Notes: generated by a model not told the origin, from the sequence alone. DNA of 64,000 bases from Pholis gunnellus (GCA_910591455.2 OU342823.1:17383219-17447218), one strand, 5' to 3'; numbered from the stretch's first letter, positions 1-12,079 are shown. Numbers and translations are program-made.

Positions 1-1005
1 CGCCTTTTTTAAAATTGATTTGAAGTGACTGTTAGCCACCACTAGCTGAAATACAGCATTTTTGTTGATTTATTATTCATCATTCTCTCTTTCCCAGATT
101 GCTTGCTTTTTTATTTTCCTACCAGTGGGAATAATAAGCCAATTAGACTTAGTCAGGGCATTTTTGTGCGAATCACAGCCGACTTGAGCCGTCCAGCCCC
201 GTCAGTGTCGGTGGGAACATTTTATGGCACACAGGATGGATGAATGTGCTTGTTCGAGTCGGGCCATTTATCTAAAAGACAAACTGTGTAAATGTTGCGA
301 GCGTAACACATTGCATTATGTTTGACAGCGTATTTGTAAATGTTTTTGTGCGGATTCTGACTGAGCGAATGAAAGTGATTTGCTGTATAGTTGTCTAAAT
401 GGGTTTGGTGATGTATGGCTCTTGATACAGTCTGAAAGTGAGGCATAAATACATAATCAGTCCTCAGCTCATTGAAGCGCACACGTGCATCTGGATTGGG
501 GTTTCGGGTCCTCACAATCAACACACACCAGCACCTCTTGTGAAAGCAGCATAATTCACATCACATTCCATATTTGCATTATTGTTGCTGCTGTTTTTCT
601 ATTTTCTTATGCACTTTATGGACTGAAGTAGGTCTGCTTAGTGCGCACGTTTGCCTACTTTTTTTTCTGAGCCTCTTAGTCTTGATGAAGAGAAATGTTA
701 ATGCCACAGCATCCAATGACATCCTAGAGCGTTTTTAATGTTCCCACCATAAACGCTATGGAATTTGGACTGGACCGGTCCAGATCCGCCCAAACAAACT
801 GTACCGTCGTGTGTGTTCATATCAGTGTCAGCCGACACTCAGATAACGTTTCTAAAACACGAATCAAAAGTGTGTAAAAGAACATTCGATTAGATCATAG
901 ATGTGTTCATAGAGAGTTGTGTCTTTCCAGCTACGAGCCAATCCCGTATCCAGGATACTTTGGCTTCACTTTTGTATTGGGGGAGGTATTTGAGACGCGT
1001 CGTCC
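1..1005. other. non-coding stretch, no gene recognised
   Basis: I see no recognisable exon, RNA gene or repeat here. The longest open frame is about 100 codons on the minus strand (222-524); it has no familiar motif and no good splice sites at its edges. Base composition is ordinary for fish intergenic DNA. Confidence 0.5.
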
Positions 1006-1009
1006 ATCT

Positions 1010-1100
1010 TTATATAAAATCTATGTTTTTAACCCAAACCATGATCTTTCTCTAACCATAACCAAGTTGTTATTGTGCCTAAATAAAAGAATAAAAACAA
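1010..1100 (+). repeat. fragment of interspersed repeat (family D, copy 1)
   Basis: The stretch reading tttttaacccaaaccatgat followed by ctttctctaaccataacc aligns closely with 7705-7745, which reads tttttaacacaaaccatgct followed by cttctctctaacc. Two related copies 6.6 kb apart show directly that this is repetitive. From general knowledge, the phrase 'aaccatgatctttctctaacc' or close variants recurs in degraded fish interspersed repeats. Both ends are uncertain and no terminal repeats are visible, so the family cannot be named. Confidence 0.5.
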
Positions 1101-1164
1101 ACTTAAATATAGCGTTGTCACATCATAAACAGACTTGTTGTTTTGGCTCTGTGATGTAGATTAT

Positions 1165-4100
1165 TGTCCTTTTTTTTGGACTGAAAAAGTCATAATCCAA
1201 GTGTCTTTGGTTGCCTCAGACATCAGGGATAATAACTGTCTGGACTTGTATGCTCTGGAATCATATATCAGCCCAACCTTAAGAGGACACAGACACATCA
1301 ACGCTGCGTACTGAGATGGGAAATGTTGATCTGCCCAATAGTTCACCCTAATTGCGCCTCACTTCTGCTCAAAAAACTTTTCCGCACACCTCACATAACA
1401 AGGTTCGATGTTTACTTTGTGTCAGAAGGTGTTCTCTGCCTCTTCACGTGTCATCGTCATACTCGGTTTCCAGGCAACTGAAGGGCACGGCGATGAGAAC
1501 AGCAGAGCATAATACGGGGGCTGGCGTAGCCGCCGCCGGGGAACTTGACAAGTTTAATGAAGACAGGCAGGGAAACAAAGAGGAGGGAAAAAGAAAAAAA
1601 ACAGGAAACAGAAGCTTGTGGTTACTGTAGGTCAAACGAGCGAGGAGAAGAGTGGAGAGGAGCAGCGCGGCGGCTCACAGACGGCTTCCAAGTCTCCCGC
1701 AAATTTGAGCAAGACCAAAGCTTGGCCATGATATGTAAGTTATTAGGGGCCTTTTAGGCAATTCGCTTCGGGGTGTGATTGCACAGAATGACCTCACTTA
1801 GATGCGACGCAGCTTTGGAAAGGGCTTTGACAGTCTTTTACGCAAAACCCACAACTCTCCTCAAAGCTCCTCTGATACCAGTACATGTGGAATGTTTTAC
1901 TTGGCCCGGCTAACGCGATGCGATGCTTGGAATCTATTTGGGTTTTCAATGTGGGTGAAGGTTTTTCTTTGGAGAGGGCAGCTTGAAGTTCAGCTGAGAG
2001 CGCTCGGTGGGTTTTGGGGGTTTATCTCATATATTGGATGATTCAACAAGACCTTGGTGGAAATTTGTACACTTGGTACTTGGGTCTCTTATTGCTTTTT
2101 TATTCCAGGATTCAAACGGCTTCATTCCTGCTACCCACGTTCAGACGTGTTACACGATTTCACGGTTGATGTACCTACAAAAGGTTATGTTTATTGTGAA
2201 GGAGAAACAGTAAATTTTTCCTTTGACCTTTGAATATAAACATTTGAGTCCCCCTATAAATATAGAGGGTACGATGTCAGACCGGAGGAGGACAATAAAC
2301 GTTATAAAAGCTAAACCAAACAGCATGGAGCGAGGTTCACCTTTCCCAAGCGCAGCATCGCCACATGAGAGGCGTATTTAGTTATTTGCCAAGGAAACCC
2401 TCCCTCCAAACATGAAAACACAGCTCTCCTGTTTCACCAAACACTCGGGACGAGACACAGGCTTAAATAAATACAGCGCAGCGCTCTGGTTTGAAGTTGG
2501 AAAAGTACAAGTTGGCGCGTCGCCGCTGACCTCTGTGGTAACGACAGTACTATTATGACAAAGTCTGTCATTGCTGCAATATCGCCGCAAATTCCGTCTT
2601 CCCCAGTAAATGCAGTTTGCCCAGTCCATCACTTCTCCTCCATGTTAACTCAAAGTTATGAGGGTTGTATTCAAATCAGTCCCTGTTTTTGACAGCATTT
2701 TTTTTCTGGAATAGTTATTCAATGTATTTGCATCTAATCTGCCATTCCCACAATGGATTACCTTCTCACGCACAAAGGACTGCATGTAATCAAGGGTACT
2801 GTTTGACTTTTTTGTAGTTTTGTCTCATTGATATTGGCGTCACTGTTCGACCGAATCAACCGTATTAAGTTACTGCTAATGCCATTACCTACTGCTTATG
2901 CTTCACGTGTTCAACTGGCGAAACACGTGGTGGCTTTTATTGTGATGCGGTCACAGGAAACGCCAGGTGTTTGTCACTGAGGTAAGCGCCGACTGCAGTG
3001 TAACATCTAACCAACTAGTTTTCCAGCTTCTATGGCTCTTATGCTGAGATTGTTCTCTCAACTGCTGTTTCCACAGTCAGATGGACAGAACAACATCTAC
3101 ATTTAAACTACACCACATGTCCCACATCCTTAGTTAACATTTAGTTTTCTCTGAATGCCTTTTTCATTTCAAAGGGTTACTCTTCCAATATGAGGTTGGG
3201 TGTACTCATCACGAGGAGAGCTACTCCTGTGAAAACACTCGTACATCTACGCCTCCGGAGGGGGATCTGTTAAGTTTGAAAAGTAACCCCGATGATGTCA
3301 TCGGGGGGGACTGTCAAAATGTTTAATGTAAAGCTTGCATTACAAAGTGGAGGTGTGGGGTTTGAAAGAAGAGGCCATTTAGGAGGCACGGAAGGTCTAA
3401 TGAAACACACTATCCAGTTGCATCGTGGTAAATGCAGGATCCGGCTTTTCTGGAACTTGGCCCACACTATTAACGCAAAGTCAGGATATTTCAGGCTTCT
3501 GCTGCTTTGATTTTTAACATTCTTTTTTAATTTGTCCCCCAGCTTCATGGGAGTGCAAAACAAAACGGATAGACGGTTTTAAAATCGGCTTTAGCCACTA
3601 AAACAATTTTGACAAGCGTAAAATGAATTATTCTTAGAGCAGTGAGAATGCAAACATACCGGATAACTCCTGTCTGCAGGGCAAAAGCTCCTACAATTAA
3701 GTCATTCCAGAGATTTTCTTCCTCACAGCATCTCTTTTTACTTTATTTTCTTCGCGGTTTCTCACTTTACCGGTGCTGCCTTTAGCAGTTTACACTGAAT
3801 TATCATGTGATGACATATTTCCATTGAAGGGAAACCCACTTACTGCTGTGCGAGTCTCACGTTTTCAGATCTGCAGAGGGATGTTTAAGCAAATGTTTTG
3901 TATTTCATACCATACCAAAAGTTCCAACCTCACCTTCTTCAACACGTCTGCAAACAAAGATTACCACAGATCCCCACAAAACCGCTTTGAAGCTATCTCT
4001 GAGTGAACCTGTTCGTGCTGTTGACACATTCCGCATGTCCCCAGACTCTCTTGTTTATCGGGGAGGGTAGATGTGCAATGTGTGTGTGCGTGTTGAGTGC

Positions 4101-4320
4101 ACATCAGAAGGGAGCTGCTGGGGCTTTTGTCTGAGTTAATTACTAAAACAGCATCAAACAACAGAGCAGAAAAGCTCTCCATGGATAGCTTCAGCTGGCT
4201 GGACAGTTTGTCACAGCTTCAGAACCACCTCCCACTGCTTTGATAAGGTGTGCGTGTGCGCAGGTGTCTGTCAGTTGGATGGCGAAAGAGTCCGTCCGTT
4301 TGTCTGCGCTTGCTTGATGT
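1165..4320. other. non-coding stretch, no gene recognised
   Basis: No gene is recognised. Open frames reach only about 100 codons and overlap each other on both strands. A short purine run lies near 1575-1605 and a C+T-rich run near 3722-3760. The 3290-3510 segment is open on both strands (72 codons plus, 97 minus) but shows no domain and no convincing splice acceptor or donor pair, so I do not call an exon. Confidence 0.5.
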
Positions 4321-4325
4321 GAGCT

Positions 4326-4346
4326 TGTGTGTGTGTGTGTGTGTGT
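4326..4346. repeat. (GT)n microsatellite, short
   Basis: A pure GT dinucleotide run of about 10 units. It lies in otherwise single-copy DNA. Confidence 0.9.
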
Positions 4347-4349
4347 TGT

Positions 4350-5565
4350 CGCGCTGGGCGTCCCACAACAATTTTGACAACGATCAGATAAGGAAAAAGT
4401 GTCTTTGTGTGTCCAAACGTTTTCAGCAGGAAACAGACCAGTGTGGACACATTCCGGGCAGGTTTGGTGAAATATTTCCGTGGCAGCAGTGGAGGCAGGT
4501 TTGCAAAGATGGGCCCCGGGGCCTTCGGGCTTTCTACAGTGTGACTTTACTCTGCTGAATTTAAGTCACAATTCTTAGTCACAAAACTCTCCAATCATGT
4601 CAACCAGCCGGTTTCACCAAACGCTCGTAGCTTAACTGCACAAACTGGTTGTAAATTTCCACTTGATGAATAGCACCCAGACATCGGTAGGTGCACGCTC
4701 GGATGCTCAATGTGGGGGCAAGTTCCATTCTCAAACATGACACCCAAGAGTAAAAGGAAGCAATGCACCATGTAGGGCTTTAAGTGCTGCTGCTGGAAAT
4801 AAGCAGACTTACACAAAATATTTTGTTGTGTCATAGGGAAAATATAGCATCTGTTATCAACATCTGTTAACACTATCTGTGTTGTAACAGAAATAAAGAA
4901 GGAATAGTTCGACATATGGTTCGATGCTAAGAACCGACAGCAGTCCATGACTTGAAATTGATGTTACACTTTTGTTTTCCTGGAAAGAGTTGCCTGATTC
5001 ACAATGAACAGTTTAAAAAAGGATCCCAATCGATGCAGCAGAAGCAGAGAAGTCCAAACTGATTAAAAGTGGAGGAGGAAGATGAAATGTAGCCATTTTC
5101 ATATTTTTTCTTTCAGTGTGGATGGAGGTCTTTTACTGAGATGACCTGAACCTTCTAATGCAGACCCACCTCGTTTTCTTACGTAAATAGTATCTCCAGT
5201 GTGGTCTGGTGATTGGTCAGTTCACGCCTCAAATCGTCAGTGAGGCCAATCTGCTCATTCTGTTTTATGGAGGAAAGGTCGTTCTATTGTTAAACACTGA
5301 CAAAGTTGAGAGACGAAACAATCAAACTGTGGATAGCTTTTCAGACCGACGCACCAAACTCATCTTTGACATTGAATCCAGACAGACAGAAGCAAGACAG
5401 AAGGAAACACAACTGTGACGGCTGGAAATGGAACACCAGGTGAGCCGCTTGCCGGTGTGCAACTAAAGAGTGTGGAAAATGGCTGTGACAACATCTTCAG
5501 ACTGACACCACGACTCATTGCTGACAACAAAGCAAAGCAAGTGTATTCTGTCACTGGAAGGGGGA
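4350..5565. other. non-coding stretch, no gene recognised
   Basis: Contains overlapping short open frames only, the longest being 117 codons on the minus strand (4595-4948) with no recognisable domain. No simple repeats of note. The tRNA-like relic follows immediately. Confidence 0.5.
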
Positions 5566-5567
5566 AT

Positions 5568-5639
5568 TTGCGATGGGAATCAAAGCCAGGTCAGCTGCTT
5601 GGAAGGCAGCTGTGCTCACCACTATACCACTATCACCAA
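5568..5639 (-). tRNA. tRNA-Gly(TCC)-like relic, probably a tRNA pseudogene
   Basis: Read on the minus strand, the segment gtggtatagtggtgagcac followed by agctgccttccaagcagctg matches the vertebrate tRNA-Gly(UCC) D-arm and anticodon arm almost base for base. The anticodon stem GCTGC/GCAGC is fully paired and the seven-base loop CTTCCAA carries the TCC anticodon (plus-strand 5601-5603). The internal A-box region is intact. The 3' half is degraded: the T-arm reads CTGGC/CCCAT with both end pairs broken, the B-box reads gctttgattcc instead of ggttcgattcc, and the acceptor ends TTGGTGA/ATCGCAA pair at only about four of seven positions. A functional gene is therefore unlikely. It could be a solitary tRNA pseudogene or the head of a tRNA-derived SINE; no SINE body was recognised downstream. 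No T-run terminator follows directly. Confidence 0.78.
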
Positions 5640-5644
5640 TTAGA

Positions 5645-6635
5645 AACTTCTCACTGGACAGGAAGCTATTTATCTGGGCAGTGAGAGGTAAAGAGGTAAA
5701 GAGTCCTGCACTGCAGATGATACCATGCTGTCCAGGAAGTCTAGTTTGAGCAACAGATCTATGAGCTTGAAGGCTTATCAAATGTGAATTCACAGTGGGA
5801 TATAAATCTAGGAGAGACAATTCTGGAAAGTTGTGACAATGATTTTACGTCACAAAGGTTAAACGGTAGGAATACAGCATTCAACGTACAAAGTAATACA
5901 CCAGGACTGTGTGCTTGCACATATTTGATCGGCCACCCCAACGTCTTGCAGGATGACACTTTTAATTTTTTGCTCGTAGCTGTTGATGTTGTCCTGGGAA
6001 AGACCGTTGGATTTGTGCCAAACGGCACAAATGGCATTAGCGGGGAGCTCTGAGTGCCGCTAACACAAAGTAATTTTTTTCTAATTACACTGAAGAACAA
6101 ACCTGAAATGAGGTTCGTCAGGCCCAATGCCTTTGGAAAAACATCTCTTTGGTTAGTTTGCCAAAAGTCTTTTCATTCACCTCTAGTGGCAAAGCTAAAT
6201 ATCACAATATGTATGTGTGAGTGAAAATGTTTTTTTTTCGTGTGTGTTAATTGGGTGAGATTAAACTTTAAATAAAGCACAAATACTGACATTAACAAAT
6301 CACAGCATGACAGCAAGGTCTCACAGCACTGTGAAACGTTAAGTTGTGAAAGTGCTTGTGTGTGAGCTTTCAGCAGAACCTCGACCTCTGAACGTGGATG
6401 CTTTGAGTGCTTAAGATTAACAGCTATCAGTTTAGGAATACTATTCTTCTCCACACCATTGTTGTATATTTCCTCCCCTCCTCAGGTAGAATCATATCTT
6501 CGGCTCCCTTTATTAGAATCCCTATTTCAATATCCCAGCTTCCTATTGGAGTCACGTCTGAGGCCCAGTGAATTACACAATAACTTGATATCTTATTCAT
6601 TTGAAATGCAATGGAGCAATAACGATTTGCTATAG
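5645..6635. other. non-coding stretch, no gene recognised
   Basis: Two overlapping open frames (89 codons plus at 5784-6053, 122 codons minus at 5759-6127) share the same DNA and neither shows a domain. The segment contains the short perfect inverted repeat at 6011-6032. Nothing else can be supported. Confidence 0.5.
6011..6032. repeat. perfect 9-bp inverted repeat with 4-nt spacer
   Basis: ATTTGTGCC and GGCACAAAT are perfect reverse complements separated by AAAC. Such a site can bind a dimeric protein or simply occur by chance; there is no supporting context. Confidence 0.85.
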
Positions 6636-6639
6636 CAAA

Positions 6640-6940
6640 CAACTTGCAAATAAAGCTCGTCTCCCTGAGCGGTAATAAAAAGCCGAAATTTGGAAGAGGT
6701 TATATTAGGATGGTGAGAAATCAAACAGATAGGATCTTGAGTGCTCGATTTCAGAGTTTAGGCTGCCTTGTGGGGCCGGGCAGATATTGAAACCTCGCAC
6801 TCAAAATAAGTCAGGGGAGTTGAGAAACATGAGGAAATGTCACCAAGCAGCTTATTACCTGCCTGGGGTCACATGTCTGACCTAATTGACTGAGTTTGGT
6901 CATTCTTGAGTCAGCGGGTTTGCGTGAACTCCAGTAACCT
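6640..6940. other. candidate conserved non-coding element
   Basis: A repeat-free block with unique-looking sequence, no open frame of note, several AT-core motifs (ggtaataaaaagc, cctaattgactgag) and an AP-1-like tgactga/tgagtca pair near 6887-6915. This texture is typical of vertebrate developmental enhancers. The call rests on composition and motif density only; no cross-species comparison was possible. Confidence 0.3.
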
Positions 6941-6944
6941 GGTT

Positions 6945-7615
6945 ACTGTGTAACTGGTCCTGCAGCAACATCATTAGAAAACCAGTCTCCATAACTTCAG
7001 AGAAACCCGATTTGACAGAGCCAATATATTTTGCGTTGCCAGGTTTCTAAAAGGGGTTTTAACTACTTAAAGCAGGGTATGACGGACTTAATGACTCACC
7101 TTATCGTATATATATTGATCGCTGCAATCAGTCCTCCCCACACAGGCTGTTGAGTGATCCCTTCCAAGCCTGATTATACCGTATGAGATGCACAACAAAA
7201 TCCTCAGTCCCCAGTGTTTGCAAAAATACATTCAGAGTCAGACAAATCAAGTCGATATCTACCAAACTTTCATGACATGCCCCAAATCTGTACCACATAC
7301 TAATTGTATATAGTATATGCTACATACTGATTGTCTTAGCGTACTGTTGTGTAAGTTTCCAAAAGATCCACACACTTTATGTTTTTACAGGAAACCAGTG
7401 ACATTGAATGTCACTCCATCCTTAAGTTTGGAAAGGCCCGACCAATTAAACTTCACAAAACCAAAGCAAACAGCCTAGTCGCCAGAAGAAAGAAAAGCGT
7501 ACTACAGATACGTTGAATGTCGATGTTTTTTACATCCGTACAGAGCAGGTGACAGAGCGCAGCGAGCAAGTGGCCTAAATTGAAATTAACGTGGTTTACT
7601 AACCAATATAAAACA
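6945..7615. other. non-coding stretch, no gene recognised
   Basis: AT-rich sequence with stops in all frames and no open frame above 60 codons. No repeat could be matched to another part of the window. Confidence 0.5.
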
Positions 7616-7619
7616 TAAG

Positions 7620-7745
7620 AAAGACAGTTACGTTACGTTTTGTTCCATAAGAAAAGTCCACAAAGGGTGGTTGTTATTTATTTAGGGTTGTGACGTTACT
7701 GTTTTTAACACAAACCATGCTCTTCTCTCTAACCTTCGCCTATCC
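7620..7745 (+). repeat. fragment of interspersed repeat (family D, copy 2)
   Basis: The right part (about 7705-7745) aligns with 1022-1065, sharing 'tttttaac.caaaccatg.tct' and 'tctctaacc'. The left part, cgtccacaaagggtgg-like sequence running into gtgacgttactg, has no counterpart at copy 1, so the two copies retain different pieces of the element. No terminal repeats or coding remnants are visible. Confidence 0.45.
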
Positions 7746-7749
7746 ACCT

Positions 7750-9085
7750 GGCATTGTTGGTTCCTTTATGCTTTACACGGACCTGATATGAAACATATTT
7801 TTGGTTCAGATATGTTGATATTCAATGGAAATTTGTTTTCTGGCGATTGTGTTGAACCAACATTTATTTTTGAGAAGCTATACTATTTTTGTTTTATTAA
7901 GAACCTTTGTTTTAGTCTGCATATCAACTGGTTTGACTGTACTTAATTCAGTCAGGTTTTCAATGTGAACACACTCTACAAACCTGTTTAGAATTTGAAT
8001 TAAAACTGATCAGAAACTGATTAATGACCTCGTGAACTTAAACAAGTTTTAAGTGAAGTGTGCGATTGCCCGTGTACACCGGTGTCCCGTCTGCATTTAA
8101 ATGTGCTGAATGGGCTGCGGATACAGCTGATTACAATCTGGGCTTTTGTGAAGTGGTACAAGGGTCAAAGACACAGCCTCCACTGAAAAACAGCCCAGAA
8201 CAAGCACTTTGTTTCACCCTTTGATTTGCTCGGGAGTAGAATGTCTGCTTTACACACTCGCACACTTACACGGGTGACGAGATCCACGCACGCACAGGTC
8301 AACAACTACAAAAGCCGTTTTATAATGTTGAGTGTTAACCTTTAACCAGGGGGCCGCTTTGAGGCTCTTGCGTACACAAAGGCTAACAAGGTCGCGCAAG
8401 CTAACCACCCAGTCCACATGCCTGCGGGGTCCAGACTCCACTTTTAAAAGGAGATAACCTTCCCGAGCAACAGAGGTCCTGGGACTCAGGGCCAAATGAG
8501 TCACCTATTATCTGTGTTTACGAAAGGTCAGCGTTGTTGTGGGCCTGGACGTGGAGAGTCCACCGGCTTATCTGTCACCTGGCCTCCACGGCCAAACGGG
8601 CTCCTGTGTGAAGAGGTAAAGAGTGGAGCTGTCAGAGGGATCTGGAGATGGTAAACAAGCTGGGGGCCGGAGCTCAGCTGACCCCTGTGTGTGTGTAGGT
8701 GTAATGTGTGTTTGTGAGGAGAGAAAAGTGTGCGAGAAAGAGGTAGAGAGGGAAGACCCTCTCGGCCCTCAGGACATAATTAGACTTCCCCACTTCAACT
8801 AGTGCAACGTGGTGAGTCTCCAACTCCAGGGCTCTGCTAAATCTTTTGATTAGCCAGCCGGGGGTTTGCGGTGGAGCGCTCCCTTCATCTCTCCCCGACC
8901 GTGCGCCTTGTAGCAGAACATGTACATGAAATGTTATTAGGGGAAAGGACATGGACAGTGCAGAGCATTCATATTTCCTAATATTGTTAAGTGAATAAAG
9001 GCTGATTTCTAAAAAAAACTTGCGAAACATTTTCTTGTCAACACTTTGCTTTTAACCGGCCCTGCTAACAAACGCTATTAGCGTG
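7750..9085. other. non-coding stretch, no gene recognised
   Basis: Mostly AT-rich up to 8040, more GC-rich from about 8340 to 8900. The open frames at 8250-8504 and 8674-9030 (both minus, 84 and 118 codons) show no domain and no splice context. No repeats matched. Confidence 0.5.
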
Positions 9086-9090
9086 ATTAG

Positions 9091-9114
9091 TGTGTGGGTG
9101 TGTGTGTGTGTGTG
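9091..9114. repeat. (TG)n microsatellite, interrupted
   Basis: A TG run broken once by GGG; about 11 units in all. Confidence 0.85.
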
Positions 9115-9275
9115 TTATCCTCTGTGTGCAATAGAAGGGGAAGTGATTGTCTATGATGCCAACTCTTAAGTGCGCAAAACACATTTGCAGCATAATTATG
9201 CACAACTTGCTGCTAAATAGCCGTGTCAATTTTGCACTAGAATTTTATCGTCTTGGCTCTCGCTCGTTGTCGTTC

Positions 9276-9326
9276 TTTCTCTCTCTCTCACACACTCACA
9301 CACACACAAACACACACACACACACA
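9276..9326. repeat. compound (CT)n-(CA)n microsatellite
   Basis: A short CT run passes straight into an interrupted CA run. The compound array explains the TH-, VC- and RE-repeat peptides that appear when this segment is translated. Confidence 0.9.
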
Positions 9327-9329
9327 GGC

Positions 9330-9830
9330 GACGTCCCTTATCAATCAAGCGGGGATGAATGAAGAGGCAACCACAGGGGCGATCGCAATCCTCACTGTGT
9401 ATCATTATTCTGTACACCTCCTCTGTCTCGTGGAAGAGAAAAGACAAAATGATCACCCGCCTCCATTGGAAAGGCAGACAGAAGCTCTTTTCATCACGTC
9501 AAGGCGTCCTATCGCACGTTTGCGCTCAAGCAAAAGTGGGCGTGCACGGCGGCGAACGCATGCTCACACATACACAACCCGAGGGCTGCTGCGGGGTGAA
9601 ATAAACAAAGCGCGCAAATGAGTAAGAGTGCAAACAGGGTGTAAATAGAGGGCGGAAGGAGGCAGCCAAAATTAAAGGCTGAGGTCACGTAGGCACCGAC
9701 ATCTCTTTTAGTAGTTTTTACTTGTGGCAGTAGGTGAGTTTTAAAGTGATGCTGGTAATCTTTGCTATATTTCAGCTTGGAAATTCAAAAACAGTTCTTT
9801 GACTAAATGTAAAAAGATGGGGATTGCCAG
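9330..9830. other. non-coding stretch, no gene recognised
   Basis: A plus-strand frame of about 120 codons (9253-9621) owes its length to the adjacent CA array. Beyond that array the peptide shows no domain. Otherwise unique sequence with nothing to support a gene. Confidence 0.5.
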
Positions 9831-9835
9831 GCGAA

Positions 9836-10270
9836 GGGCACTTTAAAGGATAAAGCTGGTGTTATTTTATGACTTTCTTATTGTCTGCAAATCCCATAAA
9901 AAGACCAGAACAGCAATGCTTTATGCGGGGATCAGACCATCATGGAGTAATACATTCTTGCCGTGGACTTGGCCGAGAGACGTGCAGACAACATGTTGGT
10001 CCCACATCAGCCGTAGCTTACCATCTTTTACGACTTGCGTGCTGCACATAGGTGATCTGGGGAGGTTCCAGGGACCGATTTCTGTGTTCCAGACAGCACC
10101 GTCGCCGTTGTTCCACTTTTGTGCACAACTGGAAACATGACGAAGCAAAAGAGCGCTCAATGCTCCCGTGGACGGACTTCATGGAACATGTCGTGGAGGT
10201 TGTCAAACAAGAACATGACATGGCTCATCTTTATGTCGCGCCATCAGGATTCTTGAATGTGACACACAGA
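9836..10270 (+). repeat. probable degraded interspersed repeat
   Basis: The opening phrase 'aaaggataaagctggtgtta' followed by 'aaatcccataaaaagacc' reads like the start of a dispersed element that I recall from several percomorph genomes. No second copy is present in this window, so the call rests on recollection. Overlapping 60-90 codon frames on both strands show no transposase or reverse-transcriptase motifs. The right boundary is a guess. Confidence 0.35.
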
Positions 10271-10424
10271 TGAGTAATTATTGCAGCCAAAGCTCTTTTT
10301 TACTTTCTGGTGAACAACATCTGTTGGGTTGGACCATTATCGGTCTGTGTTGTCTGATCCCTGCATTAGTCACCACTCAATAATTTCTGACTTCCCCACC
10401 CGGTCTGCAGCTCTCAGCTGATTT

Positions 10425-10640
10425 TTAAAGGGGAACTCCACTGATTTTAGACCTTAAAATGTACAGGTGTAGTATAAAGCTTTTTGTGTCTCCAGAGAGA
10501 GCTGCGTGAAGTCTGTCAATGGCCTTGAGTGAAAGAACGAAGTGAGCTCACTGGGCCTCTGTAGCCCACTGCTCATCTATGCTGGAGGCTTTATGCTACA
10601 GTCTGTATACTGGGTATGCTAGCAACATACCCGAATCGAC
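10425..10640 (+). repeat. probable degraded interspersed repeat
   Basis: Begins 'aaaggggaactccactgatt' and contains 'tgtgtctccagagagagctg' and 'gtctgtcaatggcctt'. These phrases recur together in dispersed fish repeats as I know them. No second copy lies in the window and no coding remnant is visible. Family name unknown. Confidence 0.45.
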
Positions 10641-10644
10641 AAAT

Positions 10645-11575
10645 GAATAGTCAGCTGTCGGGTTGGCTTGTGGGTAATGAAGGTTTTGACAAGAAAAAAC
10701 AACGAGCGGAACAAAGTATCTAGCTCTGCTCAATCAATTGTGAAAACAAATCTATTGTCTGACAGTGTTATAAGAGTGTAATGTGAAACAGGGGGAGTAC
10801 TCTTTTAGAAAAAGGATGGATCATTTCCCAAAAAAATTGTAGACTTTGAGAAAACGTTACTCAAACAGGAGTGGGTTTGTTGGGGCCGGTGCAGCATTAA
10901 TTGTGTGGCTCATCAAAGTTTTTGGACAAGAACAAGATACACACTTGTTACTTGTTAGTTGGATCAATTCATTGTTGGTTTTGCTGACAATAAGAACAAA
11001 TATATAATATCATAGCGGTATATTTGAAGGGAAATTGTTTCTCATTCATGCACCCAACTAGAATCGCCTGAATATTTGAATTGACAAACAGCCTGCCACT
11101 CAAACCACTTCTGTGTTGTGGCGAGATGTTTCATTAGAAGAGCGTGGAAGTCTCTCTCTCTCTCTCTTTTCCGAACACTCCCTTTCCCTTGATAGCTCCA
11201 CACAGACCACAGTTTAATGAGCCCATTTCATTTGTTGGAACCCCCCGTGCAAAACAAATATGTCGCTTTAATCAACACTGGCTGGTTGATTGCAACTCCG
11301 CCGCCGAACCTCGCCTCCTCCATTTGCATCGCGCTCGGGGCTGTCATCGTGACCTCATCGTGACCTCGTCGTGGCCCGTCTCCAGGATTCACCCTTCGGC
11401 GGCTCGGTCGGCCCACCCACTTGTGTGATATCCTTCCAGTGCAGAGCTGGGACGTTGATGTCAGACGCCTGTCACGCCCACTCGCATAGCTCCAGAATCA
11501 GTAATGCTTTTGATGGGAAGAGATGAAAACAACCAACACAACATGTTCTTGCTTTGGACCCTTGCAGAGACATGA
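10645..11575. other. non-coding stretch, no gene recognised
   Basis: AT-rich to about 11130, then GC-richer. A short CT run sits at 11152-11167. The frames at 11144-11428 (94 codons, plus) and 11228-11416 (62 codons, minus) overlap each other. The 11290-11400 stretch has several CpG sites but is too short for a CpG island. Confidence 0.5.
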
Positions 11576-11577
11576 GG

Positions 11578-11612
11578 GGAGAGAGAGAGGGAGAGAGAGA
11601 GGGAGAGAGAGG
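11578..11612. repeat. (GA)n microsatellite, interrupted
   Basis: GA units broken by extra G bases. It explains the serine-leucine repeat peptide on the opposite strand. Confidence 0.9.
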
Positions 11613-11614
11613 CG

Positions 11615-11995
11615 AACATGAATCGTTGAGGTGCTGGCTGATGGGTTTCAAACAGCATCACATTTGAGCGTGCGATGCAACGTTGAGAGGGATGGGATCT
11701 GTCCGCCGGGGTCCCCGAGATGCGTTGATGCGCTGCTTTCACACCGACCCCCTGGTGCTCCCCCTAACATCTTGCAACCCTCCCCCTGCTTCATGCCTCC
11801 CATCCTTTGTCTCCTGTATTTCTTGTCCACTTTTGTTAAAATCTGTATATATTTTTTTTAATCCCCTTTCATGTGCTCTTTATTCTGATATGTCAAGGAA
11901 AAGATTCCTCTCTCTAATGATCCCCACTCCTCTGGTTGAAGGGATAATGTGCACGGGGGAGGCGGGGACATGCAACCTCGCTCTGTCTTTCTACT
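11615..11995. other. non-coding stretch, no gene recognised
   Basis: Plus-strand frames of 76-130 codons (11631-11861, 11683-12075) run across this segment, the longer one only because it extends into the CT array. The sequence is C+T-rich around 11750-11830. No domain or splice context is visible. Confidence 0.5.
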
Positions 11996-12000
11996 TGGGT

Positions 12001-12002
12001 TC

Positions 12003-12065
<63 letters not shown>

Positions 12066-12073
12066 CTCTCTCT
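12001..12073. repeat. (CT)n microsatellite
   Basis: About 73 bp of CT units with a CCC and two TTT interruptions. It lies 390 bp from the oppositely oriented GA array at 11578-11612, and the two could pair as single strands. Confidence 0.95.
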
Positions 12074-12079
12074 GACGGG

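Noticed and set aside
3290..3510. Possible exon open on both strands
   Set aside because: No acceptor/donor pair and no recognisable peptide; may be a degraded repeat.
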